Shown: positions 26,025 to 34,813, numbered from the stretch's first letter. The stretch: 36,548 nt of DNA from Acidobacteriota bacterium (GCA_016871115.1 VFZP01000010.1:1-36548), one strand, 5' to 3'. A program made the numbers and translations. The notes: generated by a model from the sequence alone, not told the origin.

Positions 26025-26914
26025 GCGCGCTTTTCGGCGGCTACCAGTTCGCGGAGCACTTTCAGCTCGTCGTGTCCGGCGGCATCCACCGTCGAAGTGG
26101 GCTGCCGCACGCGGGCCGAGGCAAGGACGCCCTCGGCGACGAGATTGATCTTGACGGCCGACACTCCGAGGCCCGGTTGCAGCTCATAGCGGATCAGCGG
26201 CAAGGCGATGGAGAACAGCCGCCACGCCTCGCTGGTCTGGCCTTGCTCAACGAGCCGCATCACCTCGACATAGACCCACGTCATGTCGCTTGACGGCATG
26301 GTGCCCACCGCGCCGCGCTGCATTTCCTCAATGAGAAACTGGCCATTCTAGCCGCCGAAGAGCGCGAGTTTGCCGACGGCCTGCGCGGCAAGCGCGGCCA
26401 CTTTGGGCGCAGTGGGCGGCGCTTACACCTTCACGCTGGTGATGAATTCGATTTCGCACGCCATGCGCGCCAGCAGCGCGACGGGCATCGGCACCTGCGT
26501 CATCAGCGGCGCGTCCTGCACCATGATGGGCGTTTTCACTTCGCGCGAGATCGCGTCGAAGTATTGCATAATGCCGTCGGCGTCGGGCTTGAGGAAGTAA
26601 GGCGGCAACACCATCAGCGCCGCTGCGCCGAGATCGCGCGCCTGTTTGCTCAGCTCCACCGCGCCTTCGGTGCCGGTGTGGCCGGAACTCACCACCAGCG
26701 GCACCCGGCCGTTCACGCGCTTGGCGATGCGTTCAAGCATGGCCGCGCGCTCGGAGCCGAGCAGCGTGTAGCCTTCGCTGGCGTTGCCGAACAGGCCAAG
26801 GCCGTGCGCGCCTTGGGAGAGGAGATGGTCGACCAGACGGTCGAGCGAGGCGAAGTCAATCGAGCCGTCGTCGTGAAACGACGTCACGACGATGGGGAAA
26901 ACACCCTTAAGCAT
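26021..26914 (-). pseudogene. Dihydrodipicolinate synthase/N-acetylneuraminate lyase family aldolase with two in-frame stops
   Basis: The frame from ATG 26914 reads as a DHDPS-superfamily class I aldolase: MLKGVFPIVVTSFHDDGSID, GLGLFGNASEGYTLL, VPLVVSSGHTGT, LMVLPPYFLKP and FITSVKV, where Lys162 should be the Schiff-base lysine. Immediately after, TAA (26423-26425) interrupts the expected SVKVEAPPTAPKV, and 25 codons later TAG (26348-26350) interrupts LALFGG-x-NGQFLIEEM. Homology continues in the same frame to TGA 26021-26023, 298 codons in all, a normal family length. GAA-to-TAA and a Leu-type codon to TAG would explain the stops. Intact, it would cleave a 2-keto-3-deoxy acid or act on a similar keto acid. 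It lies 15 nt after the GntR gene and is coupled to the next gene. Losing it should block the pathway unless another aldolase substitutes. Confidence 0.87.
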
Positions 26915-26929
26915 GGGGTCCTTTAACGC

Positions 26930-27604
26930 TCAGGAGTCGAGTCCGGCGGCCAGGCTCTGGCGGGCGCGGAGGATGTGTACGCGCAGCGCCTGTTGCACAC
27001 GATACAAGTTGCGCTCGGCGAGCGCGGCGACGATCTTTTCGTGTTCGGCGTGTTCCACCGGCAGGCGCGCGGCCCAGCCGGTCTTGCGCGAGTGGATGCG
27101 GGCGATCTGCAGGTGCGCGTTCAGGCTCTCATACATTTCCGCCAACCGGCGGTTGCCGGAGCACTCGATCAACAGCCGATGAAATTGCCGGTTGTCTTCT
27201 TCGTGCTGCTTGCGCTCGCGCTCATAGCGTAGGACGCGGCCCAGACGTTCCAGCAGCCGGCGAAACTCCCTGAGTTCGGCATCGGTGATCCGCTGCACCG
27301 CCGACTCGGCGGCCAGACACTCGAGCGCGCAGCGAATGTCGGAGGCTTCCTCCACATCGCGCGCATTGAGCTGCGCCACAAAGGTGCCGCTCCGCGGGCG
27401 CACTTCAATCAAACCCTCGGCCGCCAGTTGCTGAATCGCCTGGCGCACCGGGGTGAGGCTGACGCCTAACTGCAACGAGATTTCTTCCACCTGCAAGCGC
27501 TGTCCGGGCTTGAACACCGAACCGAGGATACTTTGGCGCAAGGCTTCGTAGACCTCATCGGTGGCGCGCGGACGCTGCAGGCGGGTGAGCTCGGTGGCTG
27601 GCAC
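26930..27604 (-). CDS. GntR family transcriptional regulator, FadR/FCD subfamily
   Basis: A 224-residue protein from GTG 27604. The winged helix (residues about 12-80) includes DEVYEALRQSILGSVFKPGQ, LQVEEISLQLGVSLTPVRQA and LAAEGLIEVRPRSGTFVAQ. The all-helical FCD domain follows, with RCALECLAAESAV, NRQFHRLLIECSGN and EHAEHEKIVAALAERN supplying the usual Asx/His metal or ligand-binding residues. Such regulators bind organic-acid effectors and repress adjacent catabolic genes. It is first in the five-gene operon and divergent from receptor 3; the 101-bp gap holds an inverted repeat (27651-27665) that is a reasonable operator. The frame is intact. Confidence 0.92.
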   Translation of the reverse strand: MPATELTRLQRPRATDEVYEALRQSILGSVFKPGQRLQVEEISLQLGVSLTPVRQAIQQLAAEGLIEVRPRSGTFVAQLNARDVEEASDIRCALECLAAESAVQRITDAELREFRRLLERLGRVLRYERERKQHEEDNRQFHRLLIECSGNRRLAEMYESLNAHLQIARIHSRKTGWAARLPVEHAEHEKIVAALAERNLYRVQQALRVHILRARQSLAAGLDS

Positions 27605-27650
27605 GTTCTACTCAGGATACACGGAAGCAGGGATATCGCACCAAAACTAT

Positions 27651-27665
27651 GAAATATTTTATTTC
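27651..27665. promoter_or_regulatory. AT-rich inverted repeat, candidate GntR operator
   Basis: GAAATA (27651-27656) and TATTTC (27660-27665) are perfect inverted arms around TTT, in otherwise GC-rich DNA, midway between the divergent GntR (27604) and TonB receptor (27706) starts. A CATAAT hexamer at 27687-27692 could be the -10 of the receptor promoter; no good -35 is visible. Assignment as the regulator's binding site is inference from position and symmetry. Confidence 0.45.
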
Positions 27666-27705
27666 GAAACGGTCACGCCACTGTGGCATAATGGGAGAAA
27701 ACCAA

Positions 27706-30700
27706 GTGAAAAAGCTTTTATGCGCGGCTCTCGCCGTCTTCTCGCTCTCCGCCCAAGTCCAAACCGGCGCGATCTCGGGCACGGTGACGGACCCCCAGGA
27801 CGCCGCCGTGGCCGGCGCGCAAATCGAGATCAAGAATATCGGCACCAACGCCATGATTCGTGCGCAGTCGAACGAAAGTGGCTACTATATCGCGCCGGGC
27901 TTGCCGGTGGGCGAGTACGAGGTCTCGGCGCGATTGCAGGGCTTCAAGCGCATCACGCGCACGGGCATCACGCTGCAGGTGAACCAGAACGCGCAGGTGA
28001 ATGTGCGGCTTGAGGTGGGGCAAGTCACCGAGTCGATTGAAGTCACCGGCGAGGCGCCACTTGTGGATACGGGCAGCGCCACCATCGGCGCGGTGATCGA
28101 GAACCGCCGCGTGACGGACCTGCCGCTGAACGGCCGCAACGCGATGGCGCTGACGCTGCTCAATCCCGGCGTGATCTCGAACGCGGGCCCCACTAACTCG
28201 GGCTTCGGCGACCGCGGCATTCAGATTTCGTCGCTATCGATCAACGGTTCGCCGAACTCGATGAACGGCCAGACGCTCGACGGCAATAACAATGTGCTGA
28301 GCTACGTCGGCGAGATCGGCGTGCCGCCGGCGGTGGACGCGGTGGAAGAGTTCAAGGTGCAGAGCGGGGCGATGTCGGCCGAGTTTGGATTTACCGCCGG
28401 CGGCACAGTGAACCTCGTCACCAAGTCCGGCACCAATCAGTATCACGGTACCGTGTATGAGTTTCTGCGCAACGACAAACTCGACGCGCGCAACACATTC
28501 GCCGTGCGCCGGCTGCCGCTGCGCTACAACCAGTACGGAGCGTCGCTCGGCGGACCGGCGATCAAGAACCGCACTTTCGGGTTCTTCAACTTCGAAGACT
28601 ACAAGCTGCGCGTGGCCACGCCGCGCCTGGCCTCGGTCCCGATCGACGAGTTCCGGCAGGGCAACTTCACCCGTCTGTTCACCGCCACGGGCACGCCGAT
28701 GCCGCTCTACGATCCCGCCACAACCCGCGCCAATCCCGGCGGCGCGGGCCAGATCCGCGATCTGTTCCCCGGCAACCTCGTTCCGCAGAGCCGTTTCGAT
28801 CCGATCACGCGCAAGATCGTCGACTTCTGGCCCGCGCCCAACCGCACCCCCACCAATCAACTCACGTTTCTGCAGAACTTCGAAGATCAGGCCAAGAACA
28901 AGACCAACTGGACTCAGTACAGCCTGCGCGGCGACCACCGCTTCAACGAAAAGAACTCGATCTTTGTCCGCTACACATCGGCCCGCCACTACACGCTCGG
29001 CAACACGTTCTTCACCGACCCCACCGTGGGCCAGGCACGCGAGGACACGCAGCTAAACCGCAACGCCGTGGTTTCCGACACGCACACCTTCGGGCCCACG
29101 CTGATCAACAACCTGCGTGTCGGCCTCATGCGCCAATTCTTCACGTTCGAGACGGTCAACGCGGCGAAGGACTGGCCCACCAAACTCGGTCTACCGGCGA
29201 TTGTGCCGCGCGACCAGTTTCCGCAAATCGACTTCGGCTACGGCACCATCGGCGGTGGAGCCTTCGGCGCACGCGGGTCGCTTAACTGGGACATCCAGAA
29301 CATGCTCACCAAGATCGCCGGCAACCACACGCTGAAGATGGGCTACAACCATCGCATTCTCTACGGCGGCAACCGGCAAGGCGCGGCGCTGTCTGGCAGT
29401 TTCGCTTTCGGCGGTCTTACCGCGAATCCACAATCGCCGGCGGGCACGGGCAACAACATGGCGCAGTTCCTGCTCGGTGAAGTTTCGAGCGCCGGCATCG
29501 ACCGCATTCTCGGCAATTCGTTCCAGGGCGTGGCCATCAGCACCTTCGTACAGGACGACTGGAAAGTCTCGCGCCGCCTGACGTTCAATCTCGGCCTGCG
29601 CTGGGACTGGCAGCAGAAGCCGTACGAACGCAACAACGGCCACATCAACCTCGATCCCAACGCCACCATTCCCGGCACGCCGTTCCGCGGCACCATTGTG
29701 TTTGCGGGCGTGGGCGGCCAGCCGCGCGCTTTCCACAATGAAGACTGGAACGACGCCGGCCCGCGCTTCGGCTTTGCCTACGATCTGTTCGGCAGCGGCA
29801 AGACGGTGTTCCGCGGCGGCTACGGCATCTTCTATCCGTCGATCTTCTTCCGCACTTTCCTCGGCGACACCAACCTGTTCTCCACCACCAACACGCAGTA
29901 TCTGGCGCAGGGGCCGAACCTGCGCGCGTTCCTGTTCAAGGACGGCTTCCCCACGCGGCCCATCGATTCGTCGGGCGCGTCGGCCGGTCCGGGTGCGCTG
30001 CTTGGCCAGTCGGCCAACTTCAATGAGTCCGACAAAACCACGCCGATGTCGCAGCAGTGGAACGCTTCGCTTCAGCACCAGATTGGAAGCTGGATGTTCG
30101 ATGCGACCTACTCCGCCAACAAAGGCAACCACTTCGCCGCCGGCGGCTACAACCTGAACCAGGTACGGCCGGAGACGCGCCTGGAACTGGGGCTGAATCT
30201 GAACACCGCCGTGCCCAATCCCTTCGCGGGCCGCATCCCCGGCGGGCTCGGCGCGGCCACCGTCACGCGCGAGCGCACGCTGATGCCGTTCCCCTGGTAT
30301 AACGCCGTGAACGTGCGCAATCCGCGCATGGGCAACTACGTGTCGCACCAGTTCCAGGCCACCGTCACCAAGCGCATGAAGAATGGCCTGCTGGTGAACT
30401 TCGCCTACACCGCCGGCAAGAAGATGAGCGACTCGGCGCTAGTGCCGGTGGACTTTGGGCCCGTCGAACAGACCAACGAAAACGGCTACCAGGACGGCCT
30501 CTACAATCGCCAGCCATCGAAGGCAGTGGATCCGGCCGACGTGTCGCAGCGCCTGGTGACCAGCCTCTTGTACGAATTGCCGTTCGGCCCTGGCAAGGCG
30601 ATTCAGCCCGCGAGCGCCGTGCTGAAAAAGCTGATCGGCGGCTGGCAGGTGAATCTGATCAACGTGAACCAGACGGGCATTCCGCTCACCGTCACCGGCG

Positions 30701-31095
30701 CCAACAACTTCCAGGCGTCGCGGCCGAACTCGACGGGCGTGAGCGCCCAGCTTCCCGGCGATCAACGCACACGCCTGCGCTGGTTCGACACCTCGCAGTT
30801 TGTGAATCCGCCCAACTTCACCTTCGGCAACATCGGACGCACGATGCCCGACGTGCGCCACCCCGGCACGACGAACTTCGACCTGTCGCTGATCAAAGAC
30901 ACGCAGATCACCGAACGCGTGCGCGTGCAGTTCCGCGCCGAGAGCTTCAACGTGGCGAACCACGTGAACGACGGGCTGGTGAACGACACCTTCTCGCCGG
31001 GGCCCGACGGGCGCAACGCTAGTGCAGCGTTTGGCGTGATCAGTTCAGCGCGCGATGCTAGGATCAATCAACTAGGCTTGAAGGTGATCTTCTAA
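27706..31095 (+). CDS. Oar-like TonB-dependent outer membrane receptor (3)
   Basis: A 1129-residue receptor. GTG 27706 is preferred over ATG 27649 and 27691 because GGGAG (27693-27697) lies 8 nt upstream and the product starts with a signal peptide (MKKLLCAALAVFSLSAQ). A carboxypeptidase-regulatory domain (GAISGTVTDPQDAAVAGAQI) is followed by the plug: LPLNGRNAMALTLLNPGV, SLSINGSPNSMNGQTLDG, MSAEFGFTAGGTVNLVTKSG and YHGTVYEFLRNDKLDARN. The barrel ends NQLGLKVIF. It is divergent from the GntR-led operon and probably shares its regulation, so it likely imports the compound that operon degrades or an oligomer of it. The frame is intact across 3.4 kb. Confidence 0.92.
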   Translation: MKKLLCAALAVFSLSAQVQTGAISGTVTDPQDAAVAGAQIEIKNIGTNAMIRAQSNESGYYIAPGLPVGEYEVSARLQGFKRITRTGITLQVNQNAQVNVRLEVGQVTESIEVTGEAPLVDTGSATIGAVIENRRVTDLPLNGRNAMALTLLNPGVISNAGPTNSGFGDRGIQISSLSINGSPNSMNGQTLDGNNNVLSYVGEIGVPPAVDAVEEFKVQSGAMSAEFGFTAGGTVNLVTKSGTNQYHGTVYEFLRNDKLDARNTFAVRRLPLRYNQYGASLGGPAIKNRTFGFFNFEDYKLRVATPRLASVPIDEFRQGNFTRLFTATGTPMPLYDPATTRANPGGAGQIRDLFPGNLVPQSRFDPITRKIVDFWPAPNRTPTNQLTFLQNFEDQAKNKTNWTQYSLRGDHRFNEKNSIFVRYTSARHYTLGNTFFTDPTVGQAREDTQLNRNAVVSDTHTFGPTLINNLRVGLMRQFFTFETVNAAKDWPTKLGLPAIVPRDQFPQIDFGYGTIGGGAFGARGSLNWDIQNMLTKIAGNHTLKMGYNHRILYGGNRQGAALSGSFAFGGLTANPQSPAGTGNNMAQFLLGEVSSAGIDRILGNSFQGVAISTFVQDDWKVSRRLTFNLGLRWDWQQKPYERNNGHINLDPNATIPGTPFRGTIVFAGVGGQPRAFHNEDWNDAGPRFGFAYDLFGSGKTVFRGGYGIFYPSIFFRTFLGDTNLFSTTNTQYLAQGPNLRAFLFKDGFPTRPIDSSGASAGPGALLGQSANFNESDKTTPMSQQWNASLQHQIGSWMFDATYSANKGNHFAAGGYNLNQVRPETRLELGLNLNTAVPNPFAGRIPGGLGAATVTRERTLMPFPWYNAVNVRNPRMGNYVSHQFQATVTKRMKNGLLVNFAYTAGKKMSDSALVPVDFGPVEQTNENGYQDGLYNRQPSKAVDPADVSQRLVTSLLYELPFGPGKAIQPASAVLKKLIGGWQVNLINVNQTGIPLTVTGANNFQASRPNSTGVSAQLPGDQRTRLRWFDTSQFVNPPNFTFGNIGRTMPDVRHPGTTNFDLSLIKDTQITERVRVQFRAESFNVANHVNDGLVNDTFSPGPDGRNASAAFGVISSARDARINQLGLKVIF

Positions 31096-31124
31096 AAAGC
31101 CTGGGCCGAGGAGGAACTCACTCG

Positions 31125-31586
31125 ATGTTTACCGATCCACCGCGCAACATCGTCGAAGCGATGCAGCAGGGCTACGAAGAACGCCTGGTCCGTGAGCGCA
31201 TGAACGCGCCTATGGGCGGCAAGTCTCAGGGGCCTATCGGCATTGGCAGCCTGGCCGGGTGGGCGTTGGTGTCCGGCATGATCTTCGCCGTGGTGGGCTT
31301 CATCATGGGCAAAGACCTTGCCAGCGCGATCATCGGTGGGTTGATCGGCGCGGCGCTACTTTGGGTGCCCGCGGCGTTCCTGCGCAAAAGCGATGGCGGG
31401 GCGAGCCGCTTCTCGGTGATCACCTGGACGCTGGGCGGAGCACTCGGCTGAGCGGCGATGGCGATTGCTGTGGCGCTGGTGGCCGACGTGATTTTCCTCA
31501 ACAAACTGCGCGTTGGGAATATGATCGTGAACTACGGAATTCTCGGCGCGCTAGTGCTCGGCGGCTTCCGTTTGAGCCGGCGTTAG
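31125..31586 (+). pseudogene. Small membrane protein with in-frame TGA
   Basis: From ATG 31125 (AGGAGG at 31109-31114, 10 nt upstream) the frame gives a polar N-terminus (MFTDPPRNIVEAMQQGYEER) and two hydrophobic segments (AGWALVSGMIFAVVGFIMG, AIIGGLIGAALLWVPAAFL). It reaches TGA at 31449-31451 (codon 109). After the TGA the same frame carries another membrane segment (AAMAIAVALVADVIFL), then NYGILGALVLGGF and TAG 31584-31586, 153 codons in all. The continuation looks like the missing third and fourth helices, so the TGA probably replaces Trp or Gly. A shorter 108-residue protein could still be made. The family is not recognised. It starts 29 nt after receptor 3 and may be read through from it. 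Confidence 0.6.
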
Positions 31587-31758
31587 CAGCCGAGCGAGAA
31601 CCGCAGCGCAGCACACACAGCTACGGCATGATGAAGGTTACCGCGCAAGCCGCTTTCATGCCGTCCTCCACATCGAGGATCACCTCTGAGGGCACGTCGC
31701 GGATGGTGGACGTGATCGGCGCCACCGTGGCGGTTGACAGATTGCCGAGTGAGCTGTC
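31583..31758 (-). pseudogene. Remnant of a MazF-like toxin
   Basis: On the minus strand from 31758 the frame reads DSSLGNLSTATVAPITSTIR then DVPSEVILDVEDGMK and CAV, which matches the core of MazF/PemK-type ribonuclease toxins (TVAPITSTIR.vPSEV). The N-terminal strand with the RP.lil motif is missing. After CAV the coding sense jumps frame to NLHHAVAV and CAALRFSLGC, the last piece resembling a toxin C-terminus, with TAA at 31583-31585. About 20-30 residues seem to be lost at each gap. It sits directly behind the antitoxin frame. A functional toxin cannot be made. Confidence 0.65.
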
Positions 31759-31973
31759 GGCCAAGCCGCCGCCTCCTCCCATGGGCCATACTCTTCCGCG
31801 CGTTGCGGTTTGACTTGGTAACTACGCCGGTCTCGCTCTTCGAGCGCAGCGAGGCGGAGGTGGTCCAAGTGACGACGAAGTGCGTCGCGAATCAGTTGCG
31901 AACGATTGACTTTTTGACGCTTCGCGGCGATATCGGCGGCCTTCAGAAGTTTCGGGTTAAGTACGACCTGCAC
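31680..31973 (-). CDS. Ribbon-helix-helix antitoxin of a MazEF-like pair, C-terminus altered by deletion
   Basis: From GTG 31973 the product reads VQVVLNPKLLKAADIAAKRQ then KVNRSQLIRDALRRHLDHLR, a ribbon-helix-helix DNA-binding fold, followed by RRSYQVKPQRAEEYGPWEEA, the toxin-binding tail. The native end would be expected around AAAWP (about 31762). Beyond that the frame runs out of phase through the toxin remnant to 31680, so the last ~27 residues are probably artefactual. ATA stands three codons before the GTG where an ATG could once have been. The DNA-binding part is intact, so an orphan antitoxin might still be made. Confidence 0.7.
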   Translation of the reverse strand: MQVVLNPKLLKAADIAAKRQKVNRSQLIRDALRRHLDHLRLAALEERDRRSYQVKPQRAEEYGPWEEAAAWPTAHSAICQPPRWRRSRPPSATCPQR

Positions 31974-32050
31974 GGTTTCTATTGTCGAGTTCTATCCACA
32001 GCGCACTCCACAACGGCTGACGCCCTATCGTGCCGAGGTCGCGCGACCAC

Positions 32051-32404
32051 TTACCCCGCGGCCATCGGTGGCATCGCCGGGTCCGGCGCCTGACGCCGCA
32101 TGCCGTCATCCTTTGGCATCACGATCATCGCGGCCAGGTACGCCAGCAGGCCGGGCAGGCAGCCGGTGAACACCGTCACCGCCAGCACCACCACGCGCAC
32201 CAGGGTTACGTCGAGGTCAAGATACTTGGCAAATCCCGCGCACACGCCGCCGATCGACTTGTCGTAGGTGAGCCGGAACAAACGGCGCGGGGCGTAGTAG
32301 CCGCCGCCGACCGGGGGCGGCACGTTGAACGCCGTGCCTTGGCCGCACTGGCAGCAGAAGCGCGAATCGTTCGTGAGTTCCTTGCCTCAGTTGGTACAGT
32401 ACAT
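32051..32404 (-). pseudogene. Zinc-ribbon plus PspC-domain membrane protein with TGA at a zinc-ligand position
   Basis: The ATG at 32404 is fixed by a perfect AGGAGG 9 nt upstream. The frame reads MYCTN, TGA (32387-32389), GKELTNDSRFCCQCGQGTAF, then a Pro/Gly linker, the PspC domain RLTYDKSIGGVCAGFAKYLD with membrane segment VRVVVLAVTVFTGCLPGLLA, and IVMPKDD. A zinc ribbon of the MYCTNCGKEL type is expected, so the TGA replaces the second Cys of the first CxxC, most simply by TGC-to-TGA. PspC-type proteins sense or relay envelope stress. Restart at an internal codon could yield the PspC part without the ribbon. No SECIS-like hairpin follows this TGA. Confidence 0.75.
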
Positions 32405-32413
32405 TTCTTTTGA

Positions 32414-32419
32414 CCTCCT
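32414..32419 (-). promoter_or_regulatory. Ribosome binding site of the zinc-ribbon/PspC gene
   Basis: AGGAGG on the minus strand, 9 nt before ATG 32404. It shows that translation was meant to start upstream of the in-frame TGA at 32387-32389, so the TGA truly interrupts the gene rather than marking a wrong start choice. Confidence 0.7.
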
Positions 32420-32461
32420 GCCAGCATCTACGCAAGCGGGCTGCCAAATGTTCCCGCCGCG

Positions 32462-34762
32462 TTAACGGAAATGTTCCAGCACCGCGCGGCGCAGCAGGGC
32501 GGGCGGCAACAGGCCCTGATCGAGAATGAAATCGTGGAACGCCTGCGGCTGGAAGCACGCGCCCAGCTTCGCTTCCACTTCCTTGCGCAGCGCCACCAGC
32601 TTCACGTAACCGTAGAAGTACGACGTGGCTTGGCCGGGCGAACGGAACGTGTAGCGGTCCGTCTCCTGCTTGGCCATCGCGGCGGACTACACCACATCTT
32701 CCATCAGCACGCGCTTGGCTTCGTCCACCGTCACCTTGCCCATCTGCAGTTCTGGATCGAGAAACGCGCGGGCCGCACGTAGCAGGCGAAAGTCGAGCGA
32801 AGCGAGCTGCCCTTCGAGCGTCATATGAGGCAGCATGATGTACTCCGAGTACACGCCCCAGCCCTCGACGTTCGTCGAGTTGAACGCAAAGATCGCGCGC
32901 GCGTTCGACACGCCGCGCTCCACCATCTTGGCGAATTGCATCTCGTGCCCGGGGCGCAACTCGTGCGCAGCCAGCGACCATGACGCCGCCGAGTACGTGA
33001 AGTCGTCATACTCCAGCGACTTTCCCGTTTGATCCGGAATGTTCAGCGGCAGCACGAACTCACCCATCTCGCCCTTGTTGCCGATCAGCCGCGGCGGGCG
33101 CATGTTGGGCGCGGGCGAGGCGGCCGATTCCGCCGACGACGAAATGCGGATGCGCGCTTCCCGCGTCGGGAGCGACACGAGTTTCTCGCGCCGCACAATC
33201 GCTTCGAGTTCGGCAAGCCTCGCGCGGTAGTGCGGCAGAATCGCTTCGCCCGTGATCTGCTCTTTCTTCAGCTCGCGCAGCACCTGACGATAATCGGTGA
33301 AGCTTCAGCCGCGCTGGCGCGCCAGTTGCGCAGCCACCTTCTGCATCTCACCCTGGATTTCGATGAACGACGCACGTGCCATCGCCACCAGTTCCGCGGG
33401 CGGGATGTCCACGCCATAGCCTTCCAGTGCCGCGGCGTAAAGCGCGGGCGGCAGGCGGAAATCGCTGGTGGCGCGCGGGAGCACTTCGGTCTTGATAAAG
33501 CCGTCGTAGCGCTCCACTTGGCCGCGGAGCGAGGAGAGTGCATCCTCGTAGCATTCGGTTTTGTAATTGTCAAAAAGCTGACCCAGCCCGTCGAGGAAGA
33601 ACTTCGATTGCGCGAGGTTCTGCTCCACTTCGGTCTTGAATGGCGCAAGCAACGCCGGCTTGCCGCGGCTCTCGCGCACGCGCTCTTCGGCGACAGTAGC
33701 AAGCGGACGGCATCCCGTCTCCATGCCCGCATAACGCTTCAAGCGCACCAGCGCGGCGCGACGCCGTTCGGGCGCCACCTGATCGTCCAGCAGCGCGCGC
33801 AGTCCGCCGAAAACATAGCGCGAGACGAAGTAGTAGTTCATCCGCAGTTTGTCGTCGAGTTCGGAGTCGCGCAGGTTGCGGCGCGCGTCGGCAATCATGA
33901 TGTCGAGATCCTGCACAACGCGCGGGTCGCGCTCGGCTTTGCGGCGGCGTTCCAGTTCCACAATCGCCGCGCGGCTGGCCGCCAGAGCTTTGTCGCGCTG
34001 CGCCTTCGAGATCTCGCTGATCTGCTCGTCCAGACCATCGATGCCGGTGAAGCCCGCGCCTTCGGGTGAAAACCGCGCCATCACATCCAGCAGCACCTTG
34101 GCGTTCCGATTGCTCTTTTCCACCCACGCGCGCGGATCCGGCAGTTCGCGAATCTGCAGATCCTTGAAGCGCATTTCAAACGCCGGGCCACAGTGCAGTT
34201 GCAGAGCGACGAAGCCGGACTGCTCGATGCCGGGTTCGGACTCGGTGTGGTCCACCGTGACGCGCCCGTTCAACGTCAGCTGGATGCGCGGCCCATCGGC
34301 CTGCACGATGTACTCGTTCCACGCGGCCTTGTCCAGCCCGGCAAGCGACTCTGGCGTGGCCTGCACCAACACCTTCTTGCGGCGCGACTCGTCATAAAGG
34401 CAGCCCCAGTAGTTCTGTCCCAGGTCCGCCTGATAGCCGATCACTTCATGCGAACCCTCCATGGGCTTGCTGCGGAACTGGATGCCGGAGTTGGCTTTGC
34501 CGGTTGAGTCCGTCATCTTGAACTTCAGCTTTAGAATGAAGTGCGAGTACGATTTGCGGGTGCGCAGAAAGTCGTTGTAGGAAAGCCCCAGTGAGCGCCC
34601 GACGATTTCGCCGCCCGGTTCCACCTTCCAGAGACCGGGCGTGTCAACGATGAAGTCATCGAGATTCCGGCCGTTGAACAGCGGGCGGAAACCGGCGCTG
34701 GGCTGGGCAAACGAGAAGGCCGCGGAGACGGCGAGAAAAAAGGCAAGACGGCAAAGACGCAT
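32462..34762 (-). pseudogene. DUF1080 (3-keto-disaccharide hydrolase-like) - DUF885 fusion with two in-frame stops
   Basis: A single frame of 767 codons from ATG 34762 (signal peptide MRLCRLAFFLAVSAAFSFAQ). Residues about 22-210 are a DUF1080 domain, a lectin-like beta-sandwich: FRPLFNGRNLDDFIVDTPGL, ANSGIQFRS, HEVIGYQADLGQNYWGCLYD, WNEYIVQADGPRIQLTLNG. The remainder is DUF885: NYYFVSRYVFGGLRALLDDQ, GYGVDIPPAELVAMA, AAHELRPGHEMQFAKM (HExxPGH-like metal motif), FNSTNVEGWGVYSEYIMLP and DRYTFRSPGQATSYFYGYVK. Stops interrupt it: TGA 33305-33307 in RQRG-x-SFTDYRQVL (probably Trp) and TAG 32687-32689 in MEDVV-x-SAAMAKQE. Homology is continuous through both without a frame change. If intact it would be an exported two-domain hydrolase. 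The HExxPGH segment lies after the first stop, so the truncated product lacks it. Confidence 0.85.
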
Positions 34763-34813
34763 CAGACCTGAATATCGCACAGTGATGACTCAGTGACGAG
34801 CGTAGCGCCGCTG

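Noticed and set aside
24279-26189. 636-codon open frame on the plus strand
   Set aside because: It lies opposite the MFS, enolase-superfamily and aldolase genes and has shadow-frame composition with no recognisable motif.
33270-33307. Selenocysteine at TGA 33305-33307
   Set aside because: The context fits Trp rather than Cys, and no stem-loop with a G-starting loop lies 16-37 nt downstream.
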